Part shown: positions 1-9,930 of the stretch, one piece after another
Position numbering within the stretch: the first letter of the stretch is position 1
Layout of the letters: each line of letters starts with the position of its first letter
From: Pedobacter terrae
Lineage (GTDB): Bacteria > Bacteroidota > Bacteroidia > Sphingobacteriales > Sphingobacteriaceae
Length of the DNA: 64,000 nt
Direction of reading: 5' to 3'
Assembly: GCF_900100705.1 (NCBI RefSeq)
Contig: NZ_FNCH01000010.1
Coordinates: forward strand, 146,914-210,913
Made by a program: the position numbers and the translations under genes
The notes under the pieces: generated by a model
The model's database searches: none
The model's input: the letters and a program-made list of their open reading frames with translations, nothing else
Told to the model about the DNA's origin: nothing

Positions 1-1
1 G

Positions 2-148
2 CGCCAGGTGCTTCAGCCTACCATAACCAAACAGGAAAAGCCTGATTTAATCGATGCCGCCATACTGATGTCCATCACGTCTGCACTTAATACGCTTTAC
101 TGGTTTATAATTGGTTCTCCTGCCAAAGTAAGCCAATGGACTTTGTAA
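2..148 (+). CDS. Possible C-terminal end of an unknown protein, cut by window edge
   Basis: An open frame runs from the left edge to a TAA at 146-148, giving 48 residues that include a hydrophobic stretch (AILMSITSALNTLYWFIIG). No family is recognised; a helical tail of this kind could end a TetR-type regulator, but that is a guess. A frame this short could be open by chance. A candidate minus-strand promoter element (124-131) lies inside it, which weakens the case for coding. No start is visible. Confidence 0.3.
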   Translation, partial: RQVLQPTITKQEKPDLIDAAILMSITSALNTLYWFIIGSPAKVSQWTL

Positions 149-181
149 AATATGTTCAATTTATTGTTGATTTGTCTCATT
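124..181 (-). promoter_or_regulatory. Candidate AraC/HTCS-type operator with -7 element (copy A)
   Basis: Read on minus, two related half-sites (AAAATGAG and AAATTGAA) are 21 bp apart and are followed by a TTACTTTG element, one mismatch from the Bacteroidota -7 consensus TAnnTTTG. Copy B at 10644-10701 has the same TTACTTTG, the same 29-bp offset between the -7 element and the TGTTCAAT block, and about 25 of 29 identical bases over the half-sites. The element would fire leftward out of the window. The regulator is not in the window. The function is inferred from geometry only. Confidence 0.45.
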
Positions 182-575
182 TTACCTGATCAAAAAGGAG
201 GAATGAAGCCATATGCCCGGTTTAACAATGAATGATATAAAATATAATCAAACGCGCATAAACAAAATCAAAACACTATAAATCAACAACTTAAAATTAA
301 ACACATCACTAAAATAGAAACTAAAATACAGCAAAAAATGTGGTATTCAACATTAGTAAATACTGCATTTAAGCTTACCAGCTGGCCTTGGCTGTCATCT
401 TCCCTGTATTTAATTGTTTATTTTCGGGCAAATAACCAACTCGCAAAAAAGAATTAATATCTGCAAATACATGCTCAATTTTCGATTATCTACATCTTTT
501 AAACAACCTCTAAATGGCTTTAAGTGCACACAAAAGCAAGGAGATTTAGTCGCACAAACACCTCATCATTTTAAT
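149..575. other. Intergenic region upstream of GH43 gene
   Basis: Apart from the operator-like site at its left end, this is an AT-rich stretch, especially A-rich at about 235-345, with no convincing gene. An open frame continuous with the GH43 gene begins at 414 with a TTG codon, but the lipoprotein signal starts only at the ATG at 576. No clear TAnnTTTG promoter for the GH43 gene was found. Confidence 0.5.
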
Positions 576-2201
576 ATGCAGCCTTTGGTCATTTGCCTGG
601 TTGCTTTGCTGATTAGTTTTTGCCTCTTTTCCTGCGGGTTAAAAAAAGTACGATCAGTTAGTTCGTATACCAGAACTCAACAACCTGCATTGATAAATCC
701 CGCCTTACCCGGCGATAATCCGGATCCTTCTATCATTAGGGTCGGAAAGGTATATTATGCCACCTCGACCACAAATGAATGGGCGCCTTATTTTACCATT
801 TATAAGTCCACCGATCTTAAAAACTGGAAACTGATCAATCATGTTTTTCCAGATGGCTATAAGGATATGAAAAACCAATGGGGAGAAAATAATTTTTGGG
901 CATCTGAACTGGTTTACGATCAAAAACAAAACCGGATTTACGCCTACTATACCGCGCATAACCGCGAAACAAAAGGTAACCCAGGTTTACAATGCGGCAC
1001 CGCATGGATAGATGCGGACAAAATTGAAACCGGTAAATTTACCGATAATGGCCCTGTGATTATTGAAGATGAATGCGGTGCCATAGATGCCTTTGAATTA
1101 CAGCAAAACGGCAAAATTTACGCTTTCTGGAAAAACGATGGTAATGGTTGTGGTAAAGAAAGCTGGATCTGGAAGCAGGAAATTAACGATAGCCGTACCA
1201 AACTGCTGGGACAGAAAAGCAAGGTATTTACCAACAGTCAGCCATGGGAAACGGGATTGGTGGAAGGCGCCTGCTTTTTTACATTGGGAGAATATGTGTA
1301 CAGCCTGTATTCGGTTGGCGGCTGCTGCGATGCCAAATGCAATTACAAAACCGGCATCGCCAGAACAAAAGACCTGAACAGCGGCATATGGGAAAAATAT
1401 AGCCGTAACCCGGTTATGGTGAGCAATGATAAGTGGAATTGTCCCGGCCACGGCACGGTGGTAAAAACTGCCGATGACAGGCTATTTATGCTCTACCACG
1501 CTTTTAATAAAAACTATGATGTTTTTGTAGGTCGCGAAGGCATTATAGAAGAACTGATTGTTGGGGCTGATGGCTGGCCTGTACTGCACAACGCTACCCT
1601 CCCCAACCGACCAAAAGCTGATCTTGATTTTATTGACAATTTCGAAAAGGATCAAAAACTGGATCTGGCCTGGCAGTGGCCTTCCAAATCGCAAAGACCA
1701 GCAATGGTTTTTAATGAGGGCCTAAAGCTGTCGGCATCTAATGAAAACCATGGGCTTGGTACCTTTTTGGGACAATACATTAAAACTGTGAATTTTAGTA
1801 TCAGCGCAGAAGTGAATCCTGGGGATGCGAAAACCGGCATTTGCCTGGGTGGAGCAATTTTTAAAAGTAAATGGCCGGGAGAACTTGGCGGAATAGGCAT
1901 TACGGTATCGAAAGATAGCGTGGTCGTTTTCGACAATTTTGAGGGGAATTACACCATTCTTAAAGCATCAGCCGAACATTTAACTAACCCGGTGCAGCTG
2001 AAAATGCAGATTAGTCATGATGGCAGACAGATCGAATTTTTCTATAAAAAACAAGCAGCAGAATGGCTTAGTTTTTATCGTACGGATTTTCTAGCCGACA
2101 AATATGTGCCCTGGGGAATGGGCTACCGGGCTGGCATTCTGGTAAAGGGAAATCCATCCCAAACCGGCACTTTTAGTAGCTTTAACCTAACCAATAATTA
2201 G
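576..2201 (+). CDS. Glycoside hydrolase family 43 lipoprotein
   Basis: Probable exo-acting arabinofuranosidase or xylosidase of the five-bladed propeller family GH43, anchored to the envelope. The ATG at 576 is preferred over the upstream TTG (414) and ATG (471) because it starts directly at a lipoprotein signal (lipobox LFSC, Cys20). The GH43 triad is visible: base Asp50 in GDNPDPS, pKa-modulating Asp171 in GAIDAF, and acid Glu230 in VEGACF, with a CPGHG motif further on. Residues from about 340 to 541 form a beta-rich, concanavalin-like C-terminal domain. The protein has 541 residues. It converges on the SusCD operon at 2334-9930; hairpins at 2216 and 2288 separate them. Substrate specificity cannot be read from the sequence. 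Confidence 0.88.
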   Translation: MQPLVICLVALLISFCLFSCGLKKVRSVSSYTRTQQPALINPALPGDNPDPSIIRVGKVYYATSTTNEWAPYFTIYKSTDLKNWKLINHVFPDGYKDMKNQWGENNFWASELVYDQKQNRIYAYYTAHNRETKGNPGLQCGTAWIDADKIETGKFTDNGPVIIEDECGAIDAFELQQNGKIYAFWKNDGNGCGKESWIWKQEINDSRTKLLGQKSKVFTNSQPWETGLVEGACFFTLGEYVYSLYSVGGCCDAKCNYKTGIARTKDLNSGIWEKYSRNPVMVSNDKWNCPGHGTVVKTADDRLFMLYHAFNKNYDVFVGREGIIEELIVGADGWPVLHNATLPNRPKADLDFIDNFEKDQKLDLAWQWPSKSQRPAMVFNEGLKLSASNENHGLGTFLGQYIKTVNFSISAEVNPGDAKTGICLGGAIFKSKWPGELGGIGITVSKDSVVVFDNFEGNYTILKASAEHLTNPVQLKMQISHDGRQIEFFYKKQAAEWLSFYRTDFLADKYVPWGMGYRAGILVKGNPSQTGTFSSFNLTNN

Positions 2202-2215
2202 TTTATGCTTTCTAT

Positions 2216-2236
2216 TGGTTGGTGTTTCACCAACCA
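2216..2236 (+). terminator. Hairpin terminator after GH43 gene
   Basis: A perfect 9-bp stem, TGGTTGGTG / CACCAACCA, with a TTT loop, starts 15 bases after the GH43 stop codon. The following T tract is weak. It lies between convergent genes. Confidence 0.6.
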
Positions 2237-2287
2237 GTCAGTTTCCCGCTGACCAAATATTCATTATTGCGATAACTATTTTATAAT

Positions 2288-2312
2288 ACTGGTCGGTAAG
2301 ACACCGACCAGT
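2288..2312 (-). terminator. Hairpin terminator between convergent genes
   Basis: A perfect 10-bp stem, ACTGGTCGGT / ACCGACCAGT, with loop AAGAC sits just past the stop codon of the minus-strand DUF1735 lipoprotein gene. It probably ends the SusCD operon and may act in both directions together with the hairpin at 2216. Confidence 0.6.
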
Positions 2313-2333
2313 AGATGTACCTAATCATAGTAG

Positions 2334-3332
2334 TTACCATTGAATTTGCTGATCTTCATCCGGTATCAGCGTATTCAGGTCACGCTGCATGGATAAAGTT
2401 CCCTCTACTTTATATTTCAGCCTTTGGCCAGGAACAGTGGTGTAATCTTCAAACTCATAAGACAGGTAAAGGGTGGTATAAATATGTTTTAGATAAGGAA
2501 GTTTCGGATCCATAGCCTCATCCCTGGTATAGTAAGATGGTGTTGCCCCGATCTTGAATTTATTATTCCCGGTATTGTCGCTCCAGATTTCCAGTTTCTT
2601 CTTTTGAATATCAATTTTCTCGTCGGTAAATTTTATAAATACCTTATACTTCTTACGGTCCAGGTAATCGATATCCCTGATCCCTGCATAGAGAAAAATA
2701 GTTTTGTCATCCACCACATAAGTTCTGTGGGTGTTTAAGGTTAAAGGTTCGGTATCTCCTTCCAAAAATATTTTGTACAAGGTGCCGCCGTATTCACCTG
2801 AGTAATCATTAAAAGGCGTAATGCGTAACATGGTTCTGCGGTAATATTTATTTGGATTCGCCTGGTAATCGTACGAAGGATCGCTTAAAATCTGTAAGGG
2901 CAATACCCATTTATCTGCCTGATCAAGGTTACCCAGGGTAAAATCAATTGGTATGGTAACCGTACTTACGCCTGCAGGCGCCGTTATGCTTTGCGGCATG
3001 CTATAATAATTTTTATCCAGCTGCCTGAAATACAGTTCCTGGCGATGGCCATATTGTTCCTGGTTCAGTTTGGCAAGGGTATCAGGATCCAAACCGATAT
3101 GGATCGTACGGTCTTTAACGTTTGGGGTAGAGCCGCTGATAATAACCGGTAAGTTAAATCTTAATTTCCCCTGGGCATTGTAACGGATGTAACACCAGGT
3201 TACGCCCTGGGCAGTTGGGTTTGATTTAAATGATGCCATTTGGACGAATTGCTCTTCTTTCCACTCATCACGGCATGATACACAGCATATCACTGTTGTT
3301 ACCATGAAAATTAGTTGATATATACGTTTCAT
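2334..3332 (-). CDS. DUF1735/DUF4973-type lipoprotein of SusCD operon
   Basis: A 332-residue lipoprotein (CVSC, Cys20) that resembles the accessory lipoproteins with an N-terminal DUF1735 beta-sandwich and a C-terminal DUF4973-like part seen at the end of many Bacteroidota SusCD operons. These are thought to be surface glycan-binding proteins. It is the last gene of the operon, 19 bases after the SusD stop. No catalytic motif is visible. The family assignment rests on overall sequence feel and position. Confidence 0.7.
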   Translation of the reverse strand: MKRIYQLIFMVTTVICCVSCRDEWKEEQFVQMASFKSNPTAQGVTWCYIRYNAQGKLRFNLPVIISGSTPNVKDRTIHIGLDPDTLAKLNQEQYGHRQELYFRQLDKNYYSMPQSITAPAGVSTVTIPIDFTLGNLDQADKWVLPLQILSDPSYDYQANPNKYYRRTMLRITPFNDYSGEYGGTLYKIFLEGDTEPLTLNTHRTYVVDDKTIFLYAGIRDIDYLDRKKYKVFIKFTDEKIDIQKKKLEIWSDNTGNNKFKIGATPSYYTRDEAMDPKLPYLKHIYTTLYLSYEFEDYTTVPGQRLKYKVEGTLSMQRDLNTLIPDEDQQIQW

Positions 3333-3351
3333 TTTTATAAAGGCTAACGGG

Positions 3352-5439
3352 TTATTCAGGATTTGTCCAACCAGGGTTTTGGGTAAGGTATTTATTACGT
3401 TTTAATTCATCATAGTGAATTGGCCAGAACCACATTTTAAGCGTAAAGATGGAAGGCAGAGATGGCGTTTCTACCACGGTATGAAAAAGGTCTGCCTGTG
3501 CTTTGGTAGCATAAGCATTGTATCCGTAAACCGGTGCAGATTCTTCTGATGGAGCATCCGTCCAGCGACGCAGATCGAAATAACGTTGCCCTTCTGCAAA
3601 AAGCTCAATCTGACGTTCTCTTTTTAATTTGATACGGAACCGGTTCGGATCAGCATATACATCGCCTGCATAATCAGACAGTCCGGCACGGATGCGGATG
3701 GGCTGGATTCCCCTTTTCATTTCTGAAATGTTACGTGATATCGCGTGTGTCCGGCTTCCATCCCACGAAGGGATATTGTATGAACCATTTAGTTCATTTA
3801 AAGCCTCCGCGTAAATGAGCAATACTTCTGCATAACGGATGGAAGGATCAACTTTTTGCTTCATCCTGCTTTGATCATAAGCCGTAACAGCTACATTACT
3901 AATGTCGTCGGGATGGATGTATTTTTTGATTCCCACACCTGTTCTGGGCCAGTAAGAAGTATTTTTGTAGCCGTTAGGGTCGCCTCTGTAATAAAAAATC
4001 TGCATGTTACTTTTTTCATCTTTTACGCTTTCGGCATTCAATAAATTCCAGGTAGAACCGTTGTAAGAAACCGAAGCATAAAAGCGGGGTTCGCGACGGG
4101 CAAACTGTTTGTTTACCCCAACACCCAGTGGTCCAAGTTCGGGATAGCTGGCCAGCTCTTCCTGTTTTACATAACCTGTTGCACGAGGTGCCGAATTGTA
4201 ACGGCCTTCATAACCCTGCCTACCGGCGTACATGCTGTTCATCCCTGGTATATCATTTCCATCGTTCGTATAATAGGCGTCTACCTGTTTCTGCGTCATG
4301 CCATGCGAGTTGTAACCTTTTCCTTCCAGGCGCGGCAACTGGTGCAATACCAGCACATTAATCCCTTCCCCACCCTGGTTTTGACCATGGGTAAAAATCA
4401 GTTCCGGATTTTGGTAAGCCGGAACCGTTCCGTTAAACAAAGAGCGATAAGATTCGAAAGGATCAATATCGCTCCAGCCAGAAGGCCAGGCACTGTTAGA
4501 AAAGTTGCTGTCGAAAGGTGGCGTTACCGTTGCCGGATAAGCGGCATCACCTGTTGCCTTTTTATAGGCTACGTATAAGCGGTACTGCCCTAAATCTATC
4601 ACATCTTTTGCCGCGGCGGCTGCCCTCGCCCATTTTGATTCATCATACGTACGCGAAAGTAAGGGCTTACCATCTTTGGTTACCATTGCTGCCGCTACTT
4701 CTGCTGGTGCTTTTCCGTTAGCCAACGGACTTGCAGCATATAACAATATTCTGGCCCGCAGTGCCAAAGCGGCGCCTCGGGTAGGCCTGGCAACCTGTTG
4801 TATACCCTGTTGAGCAGAAAGGCCTCTGGCAGCTTCCGCAAGTTCATTAGCGAGGTAAACGGCACATTCTTCATAAGAATTTCGCGGTTGGGCAATATCA
4901 TCATATTCTTTGGTGTAATCGATACCTTCGCCGGCTATAATGGGTACAGGACCATAGGTACGTAACAATACCCAATAAAAGTAAGCCCTTAAAAAGCGGG
5001 CCTGCCCTTTTAAATCAGCAATTTCTTTTGCTGTAAACTTGGTATTGATATCGATGTTATTAATGAAAATGGAAGCTTGCCTGATTCCTTTATAAGCTGT
5101 ATTCCATATTTCTTTGCTTTCACCGTTCAGCCCGTTCTCAGTATACTGCCCGTTTTTCCATCTTTTATATCCATCACTTTCATCACCATAATACATGTCA
5201 TCAGCAAAATTAAAGGGTACTGTTTTTTTGCTGCTTACATCCTGCATATAGTTGCTGCCTAAAAAAGAGTATGCCTGTGCAAGCCATCTGTTGGCATAAT
5301 CGGGGTTAGTAAAAACCTCTTCCGTGGTTAGCCTTTCATTAAAAAGGTAATCGGAGTCGAGAAATTTCTTACACCCACTCATAGTGACAACAGCGATCAA
5401 TAGGCCCGATACCACCATTTTTTTTTTCAAATTTTTCAT
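3352..5439 (-). CDS. SusD/RagB-family glycan-binding lipoprotein
   Basis: Outer-surface lipoprotein that caps the partner SusC transporter and captures glycan. The signal peptide ends in a lipobox (MSGC, Cys23) followed by KKFLDSDYL, a typical mature SusD start. The N-terminal half carries the TPR-like helices (LKGQARFLRAYFYWVLLRTYG) and the C-terminal part carries the family hallmark RQIELFAEGQRYFDLRRW. At 695 residues it is longer than most SusDs. It begins 3 bases after the SusC stop, so the two are almost certainly cotranscribed and translationally coupled. Confidence 0.93.
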   Translation of the reverse strand: MKNLKKKMVVSGLLIAVVTMSGCKKFLDSDYLFNERLTTEEVFTNPDYANRWLAQAYSFLGSNYMQDVSSKKTVPFNFADDMYYGDESDGYKRWKNGQYTENGLNGESKEIWNTAYKGIRQASIFINNIDINTKFTAKEIADLKGQARFLRAYFYWVLLRTYGPVPIIAGEGIDYTKEYDDIAQPRNSYEECAVYLANELAEAARGLSAQQGIQQVARPTRGAALALRARILLYAASPLANGKAPAEVAAAMVTKDGKPLLSRTYDESKWARAAAAAKDVIDLGQYRLYVAYKKATGDAAYPATVTPPFDSNFSNSAWPSGWSDIDPFESYRSLFNGTVPAYQNPELIFTHGQNQGGEGINVLVLHQLPRLEGKGYNSHGMTQKQVDAYYTNDGNDIPGMNSMYAGRQGYEGRYNSAPRATGYVKQEELASYPELGPLGVGVNKQFARREPRFYASVSYNGSTWNLLNAESVKDEKSNMQIFYYRGDPNGYKNTSYWPRTGVGIKKYIHPDDISNVAVTAYDQSRMKQKVDPSIRYAEVLLIYAEALNELNGSYNIPSWDGSRTHAISRNISEMKRGIQPIRIRAGLSDYAGDVYADPNRFRIKLKRERQIELFAEGQRYFDLRRWTDAPSEESAPVYGYNAYATKAQADLFHTVVETPSLPSIFTLKMWFWPIHYDELKRNKYLTQNPGWTNPE

Positions 5440-5442
5440 TGC

Positions 5443-8400
5443 TTATAAATTAACTGATACGCCTAATGATAATGTTTTGCTCAATGGATAAACTTTGCCG
5501 GTTGAGCTTCCTAACTCCGGATACCAAAGTTTAAACTTGCTGAAAGTAAGCAGGTTGGTACCGATTAAAAAGAAACGGACATTGTTTAAATGCGCCCTGT
5601 TAACCAGGGTTTTGGGCAATGAATAACCAATATCTAATGTTTTTAAACGCAGGTAAGAACCATCCCTGAGCCAGAATGTTGATGCCCTGTAATTATTGGC
5701 ATTTGGGCCATACGTTAAACGCGGATAATCGGCATTGGGATCTTCATTAACGCCTAAGGTCCAACGGTTACTATCGGCAATATCGTTTAAAATATTTCCC
5801 CAGTTCTGACCTAAACTGAACATGTAAACCGAAGAGCCATTGATAAAATAAGTCGATTTGCCTACCCCCTGAAAATGCACATTGATATCCAGGCCTTTCC
5901 AGCTGGTTGAAATACCAAAACCATAGGTAAAGTTAGGGCGGGTGGTTGCGCCAATGGCTACAATGTCATTGTCGTCAATCATGCCATCCCCGTTGATATC
6001 CTTATATTTGATATCGCCAGGCATTACCTCGCCAAAGCTTTGCCTCGGACTGTTACGGATATCATTATAATCGGTGAACAGGCCTAAATCGATCAATCCC
6101 CTCGCCTGGTCCACCCGGTGGCCTTCCTGAAGTTTGTAGCTGTAAATGGTGTTTTCTTCATCCCTTTCAATAATTTCATTTTTGCTATAAGTGGCGTTGC
6201 CACGCAGCGTAAAATCAACGTTATTGAGCTTTTGTTTAAAGGTAAAACTCCCATCAAATCCGTGGGCTTTTACCTTACCTACATTGGCTGATGGATTATT
6301 TTCCAATCCTACAAATCCCGGAAGGAAATTCCGGCTCATGTAAATGCCGTCACGCCTTTCCCTAAAATAATCTACTGCTCCGCTGATCTTGTCGTGAAAT
6401 AAAGCATAATCTATCCCCAAATCTTGTTTCGTCGCCACTTCCCAGGTTACATTTGGGGAGGCTACTGATGAATAACGGATGCCGGTCCAAGGATTTGAAG
6501 AATCGAAATCTCCAAAATTATAACCACCTGCCGCCATCTGTTCTAAGCTGTAGAGATAAGGAAACCGGATATTACCTAAATTATCATTCCCTGTTTTTCC
6601 GTATGAATAGCGGATTTTAAACATATCTACCCAGCCCAATTTCTTTACCAGTGGCTCCTCGCCCACATTCCATGCACCAGAAATGGCCGGAAAAAACCCA
6701 AACCTGTAATCTTTATGAAAATTTTCAGAACCAGTGTAGCCGAAATTGAAGTCCACATAGTAGCGTGAATTCCAGTTGTAGTTCACCCGCCCTGCAAGGC
6801 CCTGGTTGCGGCGGGCAATTGCGTTTTTTAGATCCGTACCAATATTTTGGGTAAAGACCCTTGAGGCCTGGCTATATTTGATTACAGCGCCAAAATTATG
6901 CGATGCAATATTGCGGTTGTAATGGGTTTCCCATTCGAAAAATTCATTTTTATTGCCATCCGAACCAGCCGACTGCGTCATTTTTTGTTCTTCTTTAATC
7001 CGTTTGAACACCAGTTCGCCTGCAGTATTCCGGTAACGGTTTGCGCTCCACAACTCCGGGAATTTATAACGCTTGATGTAATTATTGTTATAGGTATCGT
7101 ACCCGAAACGACCTATAAAACGGAGTCCCCTGGTAATGAAATCTAGACTTTGGTTCAGGTTTAGCGTGGTTTGGATATTGTTGCTCCAGCTTTCGTTATA
7201 ACCGGTCATAGTACCCTGTACCCAGGGGTTAAACCGATCCATATCATTATCCGGATTCGTGTCGCCATCATCACTGGCGGGAATTTTCCCGTCAGAGTAC
7301 CTCATCGGCGAGGTGATGGCATTATAGCCCATAAGCGCTGTCCAGATGGCATCGCTACCTACCCCGGGGTCGTTTTGTTTACGCAACGAGCCCGATACCC
7401 CTACGGTTAACAGGGTAGTTTTGGTAATGTCCATGTCTACGCTTAAACGGTAGGTATATTTATTAAAACTGGCGTTGGTATTATAATCTTTTAAGGCATC
7501 GTCTACCTTGTACATCCCCTGCTGGTTCTGGTAACTACCCGACAAATAATAGCGGGCTGTTTTTCCGCCCCCGCTCAGGTTAAGCATACTGCGTTGGCTC
7601 TTGGCTGCGTCCCGCAGCACAACATCCATCCAGTTTACATTTGGAAAGAGGTCCGGATCGAGTCCCAAACGCAGAATTTCAAGCTCCGAACGGGAGAAAA
7701 GTGGTTCCTGATTACGTACAATTTTGGCTTCGTTGGCCATTGAGGCATATGTATAACCATCAACAAACTGCGGAAGTTTAGTAAGCGTGTTATAAAAGCC
7801 TTCTACTTTTGCATTGATATTCACCTTACCCTCTTTTCCCCTTTTGGTTTTAATCAATATTACTCCATTTGCACCTCTACTACCATACATAGCGGTTGCT
7901 GAGGCATCTTTTAATACCGAAAAAGATTCTACATCTTCTACATTGATTTCGTTCATATCGCGTTCAAAACCATCAATCAATACCAAAGCTGCATTGCTGG
8001 CACCAAAGGTAGATATACTCCGCACCCAAAATTCGGAAATGCTGCCCGGCCGCCCTGAAGTTTGCATGGCCTGGATCCCTGGTACCACGCCGGCAAGGGC
8101 ATCGGCCATTGAAGTGGAAGGATTGGATTTCAGCTGGTCGACGTTTACTGTGGTAATGGCGCCTGTAATGGCAATCTTTTTTTCGGCACCGGTAGCCGTT
8201 ACCACCACTTCGTTGAGTACACTCGCATCCGATTCTTTTAAGATAACATTCACCACACGCTGTTCTTTTACCAGCACCTCCTTCTTCTCATAACCTACGT
8301 AAGAAAATACAAGGGTCTGGTAGGCAGGCATTTTAATACTGAATTTACCTTCTCCATCAGTAATGGCTCCCAAACCAGGCAGGTTACTCACAGAGATGCT

Positions 8401-8523
8401 TACCCCTGGAATAGGCAGTTTTTTTTCATCAGTTACCGTTCCTTTAACAATAACCTCCTGTGCCTGGATGGTAAAGGAAATTCCAAGCATCAAAAGGCAG
8501 GTTAACAAAATAAATCTCATCAT
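5443..8523 (-). CDS. SusC/RagA-family TonB-linked outer membrane transporter
   Basis: A 1026-residue TonB-dependent beta-barrel for oligosaccharide import. It has a signal peptide, then a carboxypeptidase-regulatory-like domain (about 24-105, VKGTVTDEKKLPIPGVSISV), then a plug with the SusC hallmarks VLIDGFERDMNEIN, SVLKDASATAMYGSRGANGV and VILIKTKRGKEGKV (about 115-225), then the barrel. It has no STN domain, so it is probably not coupled to an ECF anti-sigma. It starts with ATGATG; the first ATG is used. It lies between the TIG/NHL lipoprotein and SusD genes in one operon. Confidence 0.95.
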   Translation of the reverse strand: MMRFILLTCLLMLGISFTIQAQEVIVKGTVTDEKKLPIPGVSISVSNLPGLGAITDGEGKFSIKMPAYQTLVFSYVGYEKKEVLVKEQRVVNVILKESDASVLNEVVVTATGAEKKIAITGAITTVNVDQLKSNPSTSMADALAGVVPGIQAMQTSGRPGSISEFWVRSISTFGASNAALVLIDGFERDMNEINVEDVESFSVLKDASATAMYGSRGANGVILIKTKRGKEGKVNINAKVEGFYNTLTKLPQFVDGYTYASMANEAKIVRNQEPLFSRSELEILRLGLDPDLFPNVNWMDVVLRDAAKSQRSMLNLSGGGKTARYYLSGSYQNQQGMYKVDDALKDYNTNASFNKYTYRLSVDMDITKTTLLTVGVSGSLRKQNDPGVGSDAIWTALMGYNAITSPMRYSDGKIPASDDGDTNPDNDMDRFNPWVQGTMTGYNESWSNNIQTTLNLNQSLDFITRGLRFIGRFGYDTYNNNYIKRYKFPELWSANRYRNTAGELVFKRIKEEQKMTQSAGSDGNKNEFFEWETHYNRNIASHNFGAVIKYSQASRVFTQNIGTDLKNAIARRNQGLAGRVNYNWNSRYYVDFNFGYTGSENFHKDYRFGFFPAISGAWNVGEEPLVKKLGWVDMFKIRYSYGKTGNDNLGNIRFPYLYSLEQMAAGGYNFGDFDSSNPWTGIRYSSVASPNVTWEVATKQDLGIDYALFHDKISGAVDYFRERRDGIYMSRNFLPGFVGLENNPSANVGKVKAHGFDGSFTFKQKLNNVDFTLRGNATYSKNEIIERDEENTIYSYKLQEGHRVDQARGLIDLGLFTDYNDIRNSPRQSFGEVMPGDIKYKDINGDGMIDDNDIVAIGATTRPNFTYGFGISTSWKGLDINVHFQGVGKSTYFINGSSVYMFSLGQNWGNILNDIADSNRWTLGVNEDPNADYPRLTYGPNANNYRASTFWLRDGSYLRLKTLDIGYSLPKTLVNRAHLNNVRFFLIGTNLLTFSKFKLWYPELGSSTGKVYPLSKTLSLGVSVNL

Positions 8524-8544
8524 TATATCTGGTGTATTTTAAAA

Positions 8545-9930
8545 TTATTCTTCTTTAGCTATTTTGCGGATCAGCCAGTTTCCGGTGTCGCCGATATAAA
8601 AGCATTTCCTGGTTTCATCATAGGTAATGGCCTGAGGATTATTGAAACGGGCCTCTGTACGTAAGTCGCCGTCAGCGTAACCACTTGTTCCATTATTGCC
8701 ACGTCCGGCAAAGGTGCTTACCCTTCCCTGTGGTGTTAAGGTGCGGATGGCATGGTTGGCTTTATCGCAGAAATAGAAATCGTATTGATCTCCTCCAGCA
8801 GCTTCATAATCGGGGTTTTCCACAAATACCCCTTGCACAGGGCTGTTTAACCGCGCATTTGTACCTATTCCATCGGCATAACCGGCAGTACCCGCCGCTC
8901 CGCAAATGGTATATGGTATTTTAAAAGTCTTGGTAGCGCGATCATAATCGGTACGCATAATGAAATGTTTATCATATTCAACCAGATAGGCATAATCTCC
9001 CGACGGGTGCATCACCATATAAACGGCTACAGCACTGTAAGGATTGGAGAACACCGGTTTATCCTCTTTGGTATTAAAATCATACCTGCGAATATCGCCG
9101 GCCCTAAACCTTGAATAATAAAGTTCACCATTCTGAGGGTGTATCATGGTTCCATTTACCCCGCGGGCATAAACTTCGATCGCTTTCTTTTGTAGAAAAT
9201 TAGATTCGCGACTAAAGATATAATTGCCATATTTCGTGTCGCTGGAATGGTTATGCGAAACAATCATGTCCTGGTTGCCATCAATTCGCCAATTGATAAT
9301 AGATACCCTATCAAGATCCGTCCTGAAATAACTCACATATTTCTTATCGAAATCGATAAGGCGACAACTGTTCACATCTGCTGAAAAGTACAGGCGGTTT
9401 GGGTTTTTCGGATCAAGGGTGAGCCAGGTGATTCCTTTAAATGCGCCACAATCATTAAATGGTCCTTCTTTTTCTTCAAAGTTAGAAGCTACCTGGTAGT
9501 ATTTACCTAAAAAGGTAGATACCAGCAATTTTCGGGCGTAAGCAAACACCTCTTTTGATATCACCTGGGCAAGCTGCTGGTTGTTGCCATCAAGTAGGGT
9601 TACTTTGATATCGCCATCATAAGCCTCTTCGGGAATAACACAATAAATACTATTGTTTTTTACCCCGATCACTTTAGCCACTTTTCCGCCAATGGAAACT
9701 TTTATTTTCGAAACATCATTCCCGAAATTACTGCCATAAATAACCAGATTATTCCCTACCCCACCTTGTTTGGGGTAGAAATCGGTAATCAGCACTTCTT
9801 TTGACGGATCATAGGCGTCCTCCTGCTGCAATTTTTCGTGTTTACACTGTGTTAAAGAAAGTGCAATCAGCCCGAGCAATATCCATCGGATCTGCCAGCG
9901 CATGGTTTTGACATTTGTTTTTGTTTTCAT
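8545..9930 (-). CDS. IPT/TIG- and NHL-repeat lipoprotein
   Basis: First gene of the SusCD operon. A lipoprotein signal (SLTQC, Cys29) is followed by an Ig-like IPT/TIG domain (about 42-125, ITDFYPKQGGVGNNLVIYGS) and then an NHL/beta-propeller-like region with repeats such as GTAGYADGIGTNARLNSPV and GTSGYADGDLRTEARFNNP. By position it may act as a surface glycan-binding protein (SusE/F or SGBP analogue); NHL propellers usually bind rather than cleave. The ATG at 9930 is preferred over an in-frame GTG at 9936. The stop is 21 bases before the SusC start. Confidence 0.85.
   Translation of the reverse strand: MKTKTNVKTMRWQIRWILLGLIALSLTQCKHEKLQQEDAYDPSKEVLITDFYPKQGGVGNNLVIYGSNFGNDVSKIKVSIGGKVAKVIGVKNNSIYCVIPEEAYDGDIKVTLLDGNNQQLAQVISKEVFAYARKLLVSTFLGKYYQVASNFEEKEGPFNDCGAFKGITWLTLDPKNPNRLYFSADVNSCRLIDFDKKYVSYFRTDLDRVSIINWRIDGNQDMIVSHNHSSDTKYGNYIFSRESNFLQKKAIEVYARGVNGTMIHPQNGELYYSRFRAGDIRRYDFNTKEDKPVFSNPYSAVAVYMVMHPSGDYAYLVEYDKHFIMRTDYDRATKTFKIPYTICGAAGTAGYADGIGTNARLNSPVQGVFVENPDYEAAGGDQYDFYFCDKANHAIRTLTPQGRVSTFAGRGNNGTSGYADGDLRTEARFNNPQAITYDETRKCFYIGDTGNWLIRKIAKEE

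Noticed and set aside
414..575. N-terminal extension of the GH43 protein from the TTG at 414
   Set aside because: A clean lipoprotein signal begins at the ATG at 576; the extension has no signal-like or conserved features.
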